Assembly (NCBI GenBank): GCA_032622095.1
Contig: CP136067.1
Location: 73,992,705-74,056,704 of the forward strand
Direction: 5' to 3'
Source of the DNA: Siphonodentalium dalli
Lineage: Eukaryota; Mollusca; Scaphopoda; Gadilida; Siphonodentaliidae
DNA length: 64,000 nucleotides
This document shows positions 20,889 through 31,619 of this stretch, one piece after another (positions within the stretch are counted from its first letter, which is position 1; every line of letters starts with the position of its first letter). The position numbers and the translations under genes were made by a program. The notes beneath the pieces were generated by a model. That model did no database searches, was not told the DNA's origin, and worked only from the letters and a program-made list of their open reading frames with translations.

Positions 20889-21337
20889 CATGATTACACA
20901 ATCTACCCCCAATAATCCATAATTCTTTCATAATTTTTCCATAATGGTTAGTCATATTACTATAGCTGAATGCATAATTTTGATGTGGTTATCCCGTAAG
21001 TCGTACTATTTATATGTGGATCCATGCATGGAGTGTTCAAACATGCCCAAACGTAGGAAAAGGGTCAAATGGTACACGATCTTGGAAAGACAACAATTAA
21101 TCGGTAAAAAAAATATTTATGACTGAAATGAAATGAAACTTGATCAACTGACATAATTTTCACCCTTAAATTTACGTCCCGAATTTTTATCTTGAACATT
21201 GATGAAACCTGAAAATCGCAAAAATTACTTGATACCCCCAAAAACGATTTTAGTGCATATCTCTTACACCATTCCGAGATTGTCAGAATTGTGTGTGTTA
21301 TTTGTGCACAGGGACGTGGCTATAGGGTCTCCGTACG

Positions 21338-21393
21338 TGGTCGGCGGGACTTCTAGTTAACACTGCAGTGTTAACTAGAAGTCCCGCCGACCA
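21338..21393. repeat. Perfect 56-bp palindrome
   Basis: Every base from 21338 to 21393 pairs across the centre CTG|CAG (21365/21366). The outer arms read TGGTCGGCGGGACTTC and the inner arms CTAGTTAACACTG. There is no loop or mismatch. Confidence 0.9.
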
Positions 21394-21584
21394 TGGGTTA
21401 AGCCTATGTCGCATAGATGGGAAATAATTAGGTGTTTGTAATCTATCATCATCATTATCAAGGGAGGTAATTTAAACCCTGCATGGACATTTTGAACTCC
21501 TCGACCTGTGACCTCTGTGGGCCAAGGTGAAACGGTGACGGAATCTGACGATGTTTGCCGAATGCCTGCATGAAGTTTAATTGG

Positions 21585-21660
21585 AAGCGGAAATGGCCGA
21601 GTCGTTGAGAATGAGTTGGGTGGTGATCGCTCAATCATGGATCCCAATATTACAAACCTA
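21585..21660 (+). mobile_element. Possible tRNA-derived SINE head
   Basis: GAAATGGCCGAGTCGTTGAG resembles the 5' end and A box of a class II (Leu/Ser) tRNA, followed at a plausible distance by a B-box-like TCATGGATCCC. The CAAGGGAGGTAATTTAAACC block at about 21460 may belong to the same repeat on the other strand. No intact cloverleaf. Confidence 0.35.
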
Positions 21661-22002
21661 ATTTTAAACATGCTTTAATTTAAACAAATATCCTCCTGTC
21701 AATGACGAAACTGATCAGTGTTGCCAATATTGTCCGACTCAGGTTTCTTATCATATCACGACGGTAATTCACTAATTGCTTTTGATATTTCAAATCAAGA
21801 TTTTGCAACCATGCATATACTTGTTGTTGTTGTATTCTTTGAGTCACTCTTTTGACAAAATTTGAGTTTTGTAAATTTGTTAATTGATAGCAACCTCAAA
21901 CTTTGTCAAAGGTTTTTTGAATAATCAATGGAATCTGGGAATATTTGGTCTTGTTGTTGTCTATAGGTCGACAGAAGCACCAACAAAAATTAAATTTGAC
22001 AG

Positions 22003-22350
22003 AAGATTTTTTTTCAAATTTTTTGAAGTTCTGACAAACTGGTATTTTTTGTCTGTAAAACAATTTTAAGTTAAGTGTCAAAATTTCCAAAGGATCTGAA
22101 AAAAACATTGTAATTTTTATGGCATATTCAAATGAGTGCCTATATAAAGGGTTATATGACCTTTTATTGCTCAATGAGCATAGAATTATTTTTTTTCCAA
22201 ATTTTCGAAGTTTGGTCATATGGTAATTTTTGTCTGTAAAACAACCTAAAGGCTAAGTGTCAAAATTTCAAATTGATCTTGAGTAAACATTGCTGTTTTC
22301 AAGGCATATTCAAATGAGAGGCAAAATAATTGGTTATTTCACCTTTTAAT
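22003..22350 (+). repeat. Two diverged ~185-bp direct repeats
   Basis: Both carry TTTTTTTTC(A/C)AAATTTT, TTTTTGTCTGTAAAACAA, AAGTGTCAAAATTTC and GGCATATTCAAATGAG, the second copy offset by about 185 bp. Confidence 0.6.
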
Positions 22351-22445
22351 GTAAAATGAGCTTCAGATTCCCTTCCCTGCAGTGCTCCAACAACTTGTAT
22401 GTATATATTGCCTGATCTCCAGAATATTTGTGTGATATGGGTTAT

Positions 22446-22832
22446 ACTCAATAAGAAAAATAGACTCATCTTCTGGCATGCCCAACATTTATACATGTAC
22501 ATTGTTCACCGTGTTAGTTAGAATCTTGATAGGCAAAATTTCCCTGTCTAGGAGCTGGCCATACATGTATGTCATGACCTCACCCATATTATAAATCCAA
22601 GTGAAATTGAAAATTTGGGCAGAAACTCTACCCGCAATTCAAATGAAATTGAAATTTTGGGTAGAGAATTCACCCTCATTTTTAATTTAGGAAAAACTTC
22701 CCCTATAAGCACCTAGATCCTTAATTAGACAAGAATACTACCGGTACTCAATAAGAAAAATAGACTCATCTTCTGGCATGCCCAATATTTATACATGTAC
22801 ATTGTTCATTGTGTTAGTTAGAATCCTTAATT
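22446..22832 (+). repeat. Direct repeat pair of ~82 bp, 300 bp apart
   Basis: ACTCAATAAGAAAAATAGAC through ACATTGTTCA(C/T) and GTGTTAGTTAGAATC occurs at 22446-22527 and again at 22746-22827 with only a few changes. The segment between holds two copies of a GAAATTGAAA(T/A)TTTGGG(C/T)AGA motif. Confidence 0.65.
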
Positions 22833-23470
22833 AGACCTCTGCAACTTAAAATTTTAATTCTATGATATGTTCCATCAACATGGCTATAACAAATTCATAT
22901 CAGGGTTGACAGCTATTTTAATGGTCAACCATGAGAAGTGAGAAACAAATATAAATGTTTTTGTTTGACCTAATGCATATATATATATGTATGTGGAGAA
23001 TAATTGGCAAAATAGTTGACAAGGACCATAACTCCAGTAACAAAATAGGGCATAATCAAAGTTGACATGTGCTGACATACCTAGATCATGCCAAGAATCT
23101 CTAGTTCCCTGGCTAACTGCCCATAGAGATCGCATTTCACCAGTGGAAAACCTTGGAACGTTTGAAGTTTTGACAGGGAACCTTATCAAGACGAATAGTC
23201 ATAATGCAGGGAATATATTTCTTGATTATTATCCATTCCTAGTGATGTACTTCACTGTATGTGAAGGTCCGGCCAACTCGAAATGTCTCCTGGGTAATTA
23301 ATTTGATGTTTATTGCGATATCGGCTCACAAAATAAGAGAAAAGCATTCAATTTAGTGAATTTACAGAGCAGTACATTATTAAGGAACAATTAACAACTA
23401 AGAAATATATTCTACACGTCATTTTTCGACTTAATAAGTTTTCCTGTCAAAACATCAAAAAGTTTCCAGG
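22833..23470. other. Intergenic, no gene recognised
   Basis: No repeat with boundaries and no exon-like frame. Confidence 0.4.
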
Positions 23471-23617
23471 TTTTGTACTGGTGGAATACAGCCCTCATAA
23501 TTGGCTAAGGCAATCGGCAATGCCGAAGCCATTTGCTGAAGCAAGCTGGGCAACAATAAAGGGTTGCCTTAGCAGATTGCCGAAGCCAAACAATCTGAAT
23601 TAAAAGGGCTGTGGAAT
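23471..23617. mobile_element. Small foldback MITE
   Basis: Ends GTGGAATACAGCCCTCATAA and the inverted AAAGGGCTGTGGAAT. Inside, GGCTAAGGCAA(T)CGGCAA and TTGCCTTAGCAGATTGCCGA are inverted. No coding capacity. Confidence 0.5.
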
Positions 23618-24154
23618 ATGATCTCTTTGGGCATTAGCCAGAGTAGAGATTCATGCATGATCAACCTCCCCCTAGAATCCGGCTTTAAAAAAGACATTGG
23701 ATCCAAGATCTAGTTTAAGGAATATGGGACTATTTTGGAGTAGAACAAAAATGTTGTAGCTAGGAGGTATTTTTAAGCCACTGAAGAGGGTATTTTTCAC
23801 AATACTGTAAGCCACAGAGCACACATTTGTCGATTTATGTGCAACATGTATTTGAGATAACAATCTTGTGTTTCAATTTTGTATCACATACTTGTAGTTT
23901 ACGGAGTGAGTAGACGTATTTGTCAAATTCTAATTATGTTCCCAGTATACCACTGCCCCATCTCATATTAGGTCATATCATAGTCAATACATGTACATGT
24001 AGGTGAAGGTCCCATGACAGCTCGGGAATGCATGATTTACGTAACTTTGTTGAACCAAATTTTATTTTGCATACTCTCATGGGATTTCTTCCAGATAATC
24101 AGTTCAATTTTGATTGCGCCATCGACTCAATTAATCATGCAATGTTTTGTTGGG

Positions 24155-24512
24155 ACCAGTCCTCTGGCCACTATTTATATACATTTAAAAATTGGGACTG
24201 AATCTCTGGCACCCATTTACATCTTTTAAAAATTAACCAAATCTTTCGGGCATCTAATTACATAATTTTATATATGGATATAGCCTCCGCTTTACATCTT
24301 TTTAAATTTTGGACAGCATCTGGCCTTTATTTAAATATTTTTTAATTCGGAAAGATACTCTGGTCACTATTTACATACTAGTATTTATAAAATTGGACAT
24401 AGCCTCCAGGCCACAATTTGGACAGACTCGGGCGGCTATTTACATATTTAAAAATTTGGACACTATTTACACTTTTTTTTATTTTGGACAGAGCCTCCAG
24501 CCACTATGGCAA
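24155..24512 (+). repeat. Degenerate ~50-60 bp AT-rich tandem repeats
   Basis: About six to seven units of (T)GGCCACTATTTACAT-(A/T)n-AAATTGGAC(A)-AGCCTC occur between 24155 and 24512, strongly diverged. Confidence 0.55.
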
Positions 24513-24782
24513 TATCATATGACTTCCCCGTCGTCGCCCAATGTTTTGAGTTTTTCAAAGAAATGTAACTCTAACATTCCCGTTATTTAGTAAAATATTA
24601 CCTTTACTAAATAACGGGCACTCCAAAAGAATGACACCACAGAGAGACACGTTTCAAAAACACTATAGGAAAAACACTTGTAGGGTGGATGGGCTTGGGG
24701 AAGGTTGGCGGCACTTTAAAACAAACTTCAGCCCAAAATTTACTCGACGGGGAAGTCGTGTGAGATTGCCGCCACTATATAG
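24513..24782. mobile_element. Foldback element containing a perfect hairpin
   Basis: The ends are inverted: GACTTCCCCGTCG (about 24520-24533) against CGACGGGGAAGTC (about 24747-24760), with flanking GGCAAT blocks also inverted. Inside, 24579-24618 is a perfect hairpin, CCCGTTATTTAGTAAA and its complement, with an 8-base loop. Confidence 0.5.
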
Positions 24783-25261
24783 TATATACAAAACTTCTCA
24801 TATTGGGCTGGATGGCTGGCTCATCTGTGGCAGGCGCACTAACGGATGAATAAACAGACGAAGACCATTCGCCCCTTCACCAAATTTTTCTGGGAATGAA
24901 TGAAAAAATTAGGCCATATTAGCCATGTAGTACTAATAATTGTTTGTAAAATATATTATGAGAAAAAAAAGGTTTATTTGGAAAAAAAATTTGCTTGTCA
25001 AAAAAAAAGGCAGAAACAGGGATCTTTATAGACCGCTTACTATTTTTTTAGACAGTATGGTCACTTATTTAAGTAATGGTGGAGAAGTTTTCACTCTTCT
25101 TGCAATCCCCACCAGTCCCCAGCCTCCTGAAATGACACACTGCCACCTCAGGAAGATGTACATTGTAACATGACTGACAGACTGATGTCAAGTGTTTGAA
25201 TTATTAAGTAAAAGATGAAAAATATAATAAGAAGATGTGTTATTTGTCTTGTGGATGAACA

Positions 25262-25501
25262 ATGAAAACATCAAATTCACCAAGCGAGACAGATGGCAAT
25301 AACATTCAAATCAACCTACCCCATGATTGTAAACAGAAAGTAGCCATTTTGAAAATACTGTGTACGAAAATTGGTGACAACAACAAACCACTATTACAGG
25401 GAGATGCTGCTAAATATGACCAAATGGAGTATAAGAATACTAACAATAGTAATGGAATAATATTTCCTAGTAATATAAATTGTGAAAAAGGCAATGACTA
25501 A
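25262..25501 (+). CDS. Isolated 79-codon ORF, unidentified
   Basis: It opens with ATG 25262 and is hydrophilic and Asn/Lys-rich. No motif recognised and no flanking splice signals obvious. Part of it (ATGGAGTATAAGAATACT) and the following 150 bp recur in diverged form at about 27130-27340, where the frame is broken. A repeat origin is more likely than a gene. Confidence 0.15.
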   Translation: MKTSNSPSETDGNNIQINLPHDCKQKVAILKILCTKIGDNNKPLLQGDAAKYDQMEYKNTNNSNGIIFPSNINCEKGND

Positions 25502-25509
25502 TATAATAA

Positions 25510-26156
25510 ATTGAGTTGTTAACTGAGAAAATTCTCCGAATTTGCATGTGTCCACACGAGGACCGGAAACGAGAACGCGGAAATGAGGTTGCTATTGTTG
25601 ATTGAAATTTGAACAGTGTTGAACTTGAAGGTCCCTGGTGCAGTGCCAGTAGTCCAACAAATTAGACGATTCGGATTAAGCAGGGTTTCCGCCAGGCTGG
25701 CTGCGGGTCCGTCGCCCGGACACATTCCCCCTGCCGACCTTTGCCATGAAATCCTGCTCATACACAATAAATGACATTATTAAAAACTTATTCAGTCTTG
25801 TCTGTCTCGGCAGGCTATATATGATATTTAACCTTATTTTCATTAATAATGACTAAATGGAATCGACACAGTCCATCTTCAGAAGAAAAAAAATAACTGC
25901 ATGAACAAATCATAAATAGTGACAACCCACAAATAGTTCCACGGGATTCCCCCATGTGATTGGTGGGGAATTCCCTATCAAAGGAGATATCATTGGTTCA
26001 ATTTACTTCAGAGTATGGAACGTGGATCATAAAAAATGCCTCGGTACGGTAAATGGCGAAATTACAGATAAATCGGTCTTCATATATTTAATTATTTACT
26101 GGGTTTCCCCCCATAGCAGCTACCGGACCAATCCCCCGATCCCTAGCGGAAACCCT
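25510..26156. other. Intergenic with inverted phrase
   Basis: The phrase GGCGGAAACCCTG..TTAATCC occurs on the minus strand at about 25670-25700 and as GCGGAAACCCTGGATTAAG on the plus strand at about 26147-26165, suggesting two copies of one repeat in opposite orientation. No gene seen. Confidence 0.4.
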
Positions 26157-26258
26157 GGATTAAGACATATTTTAATATTTGGACATTTATGTTGTCTTAA
26201 TTCCTCATAAGGATTAAGATAATCGTAAATGTCCAAATATTAAAATATATCTTAATCC
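26157..26258. mobile_element. 102-bp foldback MITE
   Basis: GGATTAAGACATATTTTAAT and TATTTGGACATTTA are mirrored by TAAATGTCCAAATA and TTAAAATATATCTTAATCC around a short loop near 26200-26215. Confidence 0.65.
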
Positions 26259-27480
26259 GAATAGTCTAATTTGCTAGACTACTGCACAGGCCTTCTAAGG
26301 TAGCAATACACGATTTCCAGCAAACTTGCCAACCTGGGAGGGGGTAGCGTGTACTTCAAATCATTGCTGAGTCATTATCTTCGGCAATGGTCTCATCAAA
26401 CATGTTTTATTTTCGACAGAAATTTAAGGTGTAATCATATATCTGTAGCCTACTTGAGGTTCTTCGTACAATTTGTCATTGAGTTATGCCCCTTGGTTTG
26501 CACACACAAAACGCAAAATTTTACCCATTTTTTGACTCAAATTGGTCATTTTCAACCCAAAAACAGACCATGATAGAGTGAATGTCAGTACATAAGCTTC
26601 TTCCACCTGATAGAGCTATGTTAGAGCTGAGAAATATTTGAAATAAAAAAATAGTTATTGTATCAATTTGAAAAAAATATCTTGCAAACCCAGATGAAAG
26701 AATTCAGGAGAGATAAATAGGGCTATTTTCCTGTAACCAATAACACAGAGTTGGCCTTCACTGCAAATACGAAAACCCTGTTGCATATCAAAATTTTTCA
26801 CTTTTTTGAGAACTTTCCCAGTTTTATAAAATAAATAAACCTTCAAACCAGTAATGACACAGTTAACACAGGCTACACTGGCTGTTATGCCTCCCAGATA
26901 CTTATTTTTCTATTTTTCAGATTTTCCGTTTTTTTTTTTTTTTGGCCAATATTTTAAGTTCGGGCTTTGAACTAAAATGTCTGTAAGGTTTGGGCTTCGT
27001 TGGGGGAGCAAGAAGAGCCCAAATTTCTTAGCCCTTACTTATAACAGTGCCCATACAATCTAAAAAAATTGTAAACAGTTTGTCTCGCCTCTGTTTTCTG
27101 GCACTTTTTTGACCAGCAAAATTAGGTGATATAAAACAAAACCACTATTTCAGGAAGATAAATATGAACAAATGGAGTATAAGAATACTTACAAAAGTGA
27201 ATAGAATAACAGTTAGTTGTCATATATAGTTCGAAAAGGGAAATAATCCTGGTACAAAAAGGCACTGAAAATGAAACTGTGGAAGTGAGGTTGCTACTAT
27301 TAAAGCAACATCAGGTTGAAGTTAAAAGTAAACTAAATTATGTTGGACATGGTGCTAATCAAATTATATTTTAACAAGTGTATGAATCCCGTTCGAGTAT
27401 TGTTGCTCTGTAGTGCTGGATTTTTGTGAGTTACACACATTCGGCTATAAGTATAAATGGTCTGTTTACTTCAAAAATCG
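26259..27480. other. Intergenic; diverged copy of 25.38-25.65 kb segment
   Basis: At about 27130-27340 the sequence repeats the 25380-25650 segment (ATGGAGTATAAGAATACT, GGAA.TGAGGTTGCTA). A T17 run lies near 26931-26943. No exon recognised. Confidence 0.4.
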
Positions 27481-27484
27481 AAAG

Positions 27485-27595
27485 TAGGTCAGTAGGCGAA
27501 CAGTCTTAATTTTTGTCCCGCAGTGTTGTGATTTATTTGTGTGACACATATTATACAGTACACTCTCCATGGTGCGGCACAACATTCACTTAAAT
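27485..27595 (+). repeat. Direct repeat, copy 1 (copy 2 at 30822-30928)
   Basis: AGGTCAGTAGGCGAACAGTC, TTTGTCCCGCAGTGTTGTGA and CATATTATACAGTACACTC are shared almost base for base with 30822-30928. Confidence 0.7.
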
Positions 27596-27835
27596 AGTTA
27601 TGTACGGTAAGAAACAAAGACCTCCATGTTTTATCTATGAAATAATGGTAAAGTTTTTACCAGTATTTGGTAAAAATGCAATTGCAGTTGTACAAATTTT
27701 GTAACTTGTCACAGCCACAGCTTGTTTAAATCTACAAATATTTACATACCATGTCTCAGATGGATGTCAAATCATTAGGCCCTTTTGGCCTACCAATTCA
27801 TATTTTTTTAGTTTACTGAACTTTTAGGTATAGCG

Positions 27836-28209
27836 CCAGTGTTGTATTGGTAAAAATAATAGTGAGGGAACGGATCATTTGATCATCACGAACAAAGCGA
27901 TGACTGCCATGATGCGGAACGCGTCATGGAGAAGAGCATGAGAGGAGGGTATCCTTTCTTATACTGCTGAATGTTTAGCCTTATATACTGCCATTACTGG
28001 TATTAAATAAAATTTGAATACGGTCAGTGATTAAATTGCTTCATGCACTGCATGGTACGTACCAATCATATCTTTCATCGAACTGCTTACTGACGTACAT
28101 TCGGTGGAAAGTAGTGAGGAGTCCAATTGTTCCCAAAGCTGAGGTGGTTAGGTCATGGATGCCATCTAGCCAGTGTTGTATTGCTAAAAATTGTAGTGAG
28201 GGAACGGAA
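27836..28209 (+). repeat. Duplicated 40-bp phrase
   Basis: GCCAGTGTTGTATTGGTAAA and GTGAGGGAACGGA at 27836-27875 recur at 28170-28209. No gene seen between them. Confidence 0.5.
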
Positions 28210-28374
28210 CATTCAACGTGAATTGATGATCAACGGCTCTCGTACTTGTGGGGGATAGCGGGGTCCATAATAAAAAAAGGGCATCAAAGGAGGCATTAAT
28301 TTCCTCGCATATCCCCATCATATAATCTATACAAAATCCATCATAATTTATCTTCAAAATGGTCTGTTTTTATA

Positions 28375-28905
28375 TGCAAAATGGTCAGAATATATAGAAC
28401 CAGCAGGTGGACCCGACTTCGTCCGGGCTGTTTCCCCTCTACTTTTCGGCGAATTGCGCGATTTGACCTTGAATTGTCAATTTTGAAGGTCAAGGTCAGG
28501 TGGGGTCAGGATTTGACCCGTCGAAAACACTCAGTGGACAAAAGTAACCCTATGTATCAAATTTCGTCAAAATCCCATAAAAATTTGTGATTTGACCGTG
28601 AATTTACCTGATTTAAAGGTCAAGGTCACGTCGCACAGGCAAACAAATAGGCTTACGACACTCCCCATACGAAAGTATCCCTAGACACTAATTTTCATCG
28701 AAATCCCGTGATACTCGGGCGTTTGACTTTGAAATGACCCGATTTCAAGGTCAAGGTCACATCGCACAGGCATATTAATAGGCCCATGCCACTGCCCGGC
28801 CGAAAGTACCCCCACATACCAAGTTTCATTGAAATCGGCTTGGCCGTTTTCGAGTCCATCGCGAACAGACAGACAGACAGACACAGATTTCCCAAAATAT
28901 ATAAT
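28375..28905 (+). mobile_element. Dispersed repeat with 'AAGGTCAAGGTCA' units
   Basis: It starts ATATAGAACCAGCAGGTGGA and CTTCGTCCGGGCTG. It contains three degenerate units of about 140 bp, each with TTTGAC-TGAA-TGACC, then AAGGTCAAGGTCA, then CCATACGAAAGTA-CCC, then ATTTTCATCGAAATCCC. It ends TTTTCGAGTCCATCGCGAA plus (ACAG)n at 28864-28881. A diverged copy lies on the minus strand at 41085-41530. AAGGTCAAGGTCA contains extended nuclear-receptor half-sites, which may be incidental. No ORF. Confidence 0.6.
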
Positions 28906-29314
28906 AGATTGGCAAAATTCATTTTTCAAGAACTCCCCCTCCATATTTTTGACGTACAATCGGCGGAAAATAGCGATGAGTCAGATTCTTATACTGAGTG
29001 ATAGAGAATAGATGCATTAAATTTCTATTAATTAAGATCTCAGTCATTGTTTAGACGGCCTGTGGACTACTGGAGTGGTAATAATTTGCTTGACCCTTGG
29101 TACGTTAAACACTAGATGCTGTCCTCGGTGCTTCATATAAAGTTAAACTGCTGCAATATAATAAATAACTGTTGACTTCTTGTCCACTTGTAACCAAGTA
29201 ATATCAGGAAATGATATTAAAACAGTTTAGTTTCATGAAAAGTACGGTACTGTGATGCACGGAGATGATATGATATGATATGAACATGAGGCTCTTATCA
29301 CATTTATTATTTAT

Positions 29315-29425
29315 TTGCACTTAAGTTAGGCATAAATTATTTGCGATTAAGTTTAAATATATGTCTATCGATTTATTTGCGCTTAAGCGCAAATCATTTG
29401 CGCTTAAGCATAAATAATTTGCGCT
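29315..29425. repeat. Tandem TTAA-centred dyads (ATTTGCGCTTAAGCGCAAAT)
   Basis: Four to five units of about 22-40 bp vary around the palindrome TTTGCGCTTAAGCGCAAA. One copy (about 29378-29397) is perfect. The last unit is split by the element at 29429-29897, and its right half (GCACAAATA) resumes at 29902. Confidence 0.7.
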
Positions 29426-29428
29426 TAA

Positions 29429-29897
29429 AGGTACTCAACCCGATAAAACTCCTCTCAATTACTATTTCAATGGCTTCGGGGGTCAAAAAAATTTGATTCG
29501 AGTCGAGGAAGTCACCCATCAAAGCTCAGATTTGTTAGATATCGATTTTAGAAATCTATTATTTTTCATTATCGGGAATTCTTACTGGCCCAGTACGTAG
29601 TCAATTATTACCACTTGATTATAGAGTTATCCATCCTTGTATGTTTGAATAGAATTTTGGCGTAAAATCTCGAGCATGTTACCAAATTGACGGCAGTTAT
29701 AAGTACTCATCTCGAGAACATAAGAATTTTCAAAAATCAATATCTAATAACTCTGAGCTTTGTTTGATGGGTTCCTCGACTCGAATCAAATATTTTTTAC
29801 CCCCAAAGCCAAAGAAATAGTAATATAGGACCCTCTGATCGGATTGTTGTTGTTGGAATCTGTTGAGATGGGGACCCTCTTTACGGGTTGAGTACCT
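29429..29897. mobile_element. 469-bp foldback element with TTAA target duplication
   Basis: Flanked by TTAA on both sides (29425-29428, 29898-29901), with ends AGGTACTCAACCCG and CGGGTTGAGTACCT. The imperfect arms extend about 170 bp inward (TTTGATTCGAGTCGAGGAA, CCCATCAAA, AAGCTCAGA). Non-coding. A TTAA site is typical of piggyBac and Kolobok elements. The family assignment is open. Confidence 0.7.
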
Positions 29898-30007
29898 TTA
29901 AGCACAAATACGTACCTAACATTCCCTTACTTCCCTCTGATTGTGAATGATTGAGTCCATCTCATAGTATATTATTATGGGCCCATAGTAGTAGCCCCAT
30001 ACATACA

Positions 30008-30097
30008 TGGAATTCTCTTTACCCTGCTATTGCCACCCTCACAGACCTGGACAAGTTCAAATCTGCTCTCTATAGCGACCACATCAAACTCCCATAA
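30008..30097 (+). pseudogene. LINE reverse-transcriptase C-terminal tail (5' truncated)
   Basis: The frame reads WNSLYPAIATLTDLDKFKS and then ALYSDHIKLP-stop. The WNSLP..V...L..FKS.L pattern is the usual C-terminus of non-LTR retrotransposon reverse transcriptases. AATAAA follows at about 30136. Upstream homology stops abruptly, as expected for a 5'-truncated copy. Confidence 0.5.
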
Positions 30098-30199
30098 CCA
30101 ACCTGTACCTAATCTGAATTTTTATCATGTTTTTAAATAAAATCCAAAAATTCACCAAAAATATTGCACATAAAAATTGTATTATAGCTACACAATCAT

Positions 30200-30985
30200 G
30201 CGCCTCATTTAAAACTTCAACATGATGAAGGTTAGGAGAAACCTATAGATAGATATTTCGAAAGTATGGAGAGCGCGGGCACAGGTCGGTATCCGATTTC
30301 TTATGTAATTATTTTTATGGAACTAGCTAAATTTTGTTAGGTTGTGTCGGAAATTGACATGAAATAGTGTGTTTGAGCATTGTTGCCATTAACCAAGCAT
30401 ATCTCTTTCAAAAAGGTGGTGAGTGTTTTCTCCTGTTTCGAGCCCAATTAAGAGTATAAGCTATCTGCACAGTACAGAGGTCACTCTCCAGCATGGTTGC
30501 GCGACCCTGTGCACAGCGCTTTGAAGCCACTGACAATCGGAAAGAAAAACACCGTCCAACATCCACACCCTGCAAAATGTTTTATGCTATGATAGATGGA
30601 ACTAGCTAAATTTTGTTAGGTTGTGTCGGAAATTGACATAAAATATTGTGTTGAGCACAAACAAAGGATAATGGTGTTGACATAGCTAAAAGCTAATTAA
30701 ACTGCGTGTTAATCAAGGTATGAGTCTAGATCGAACGAGCAAATCGCGCAAACTGGGATTTTTCTTGTAGGCAATAATCACCTGTTTGTTGAGAGGCTCG
30801 GTCAATTTAGTGTTTAATAATAGGTCAGTAGGCGAACAGTCTTAATTTTTGTCCCGCAGTGTTGTGATTTGTGTGACACATATTATACAGTACACTCCCC
30901 ATGGTGCGGTACTACATTCACTTAAACATGATGAAGGTTAGGAGAAACCTATAGATAGATAGCTAGATAGATAGATAGACTCAAA
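30200..30985 (+). repeat. Patchwork of short direct repeats
   Basis: TGGAACTAGCTAAATTTTGT with GTGTCGGAAATTGACAT occurs at about 30318 and 30598. ATGATGAAGGTTAGGAGAAA with CCTATAGATAGATA occurs at about 30223 and 30929. The 27485-27595 repeat recurs at 30822-30928. A (TAGA)n tract ends the region (about 30950-30978). No gene. Confidence 0.6.
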
Positions 30986-31439
30986 AGTTGAAGAAAAAAC
31001 ATATTTCCATATGCATATCAGCATCTCTGTCCCTGGTGTCCCAAGAATTGGTGCCTCACTCCCAGAGCTCTAGCATATTTTATTAAAGGTACATCTCCTG
31101 CAAAGATATATACCATTTCCATGGTCGTGCGGTCACATGATTTAACATGTGACAATGACGTCGCGATTAGGGGAATTCCCGCTACTATCAAAATATCTAC
31201 GATTTTCGACTTCTTATACATATTTGAATTTATACCAATTTGTCACTTATGCTGTTTGCCAATTTATCTATTTATAAATGGCATTGGGCATATATTATCG
31301 ACCTCTGTGTGTCAATTACGCAACAATTGCAATTACGCAATAGCATTATAAAAGTTATAAACAACCGTGGTTCGTTTGAACATCCAATAACACTTTATGA
31401 AGGAGGGATAATAATCCGGTATTAATATGCAATCATATA

Positions 31440-31575
31440 TACAAACGCTCTTTATTCGCACCATATCTGGAATAGGTTAACAGGGAACGCTCTTTATTGA
31501 GTCATGGTAAAGGAAAATTGGAATTTGACTCAGAATATTTGTCATCGCGAATATTTACTAATTACACCAACACAC
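31440..31575 (-). repeat. Partial third copy of the THAP-element end
   Basis: CTCTTTATTCGCACCATATC, GAACGCTCTTTATTGAGTCA and GACTCAGAATA repeat the sequence at about 31655-31745, so the end of the THAP element is present twice in tandem. Confidence 0.5.
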
Positions 31576-31619
31576 GTAAATACATGAACACACACTTTTG
31601 ATATACATGCTTTGTATAC

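Noticed and set aside
31018-31221. 67-codon minus-strand frame
   Set aside because: It overlaps the dyad shared with 56690-56735 and has no recognisable domain.
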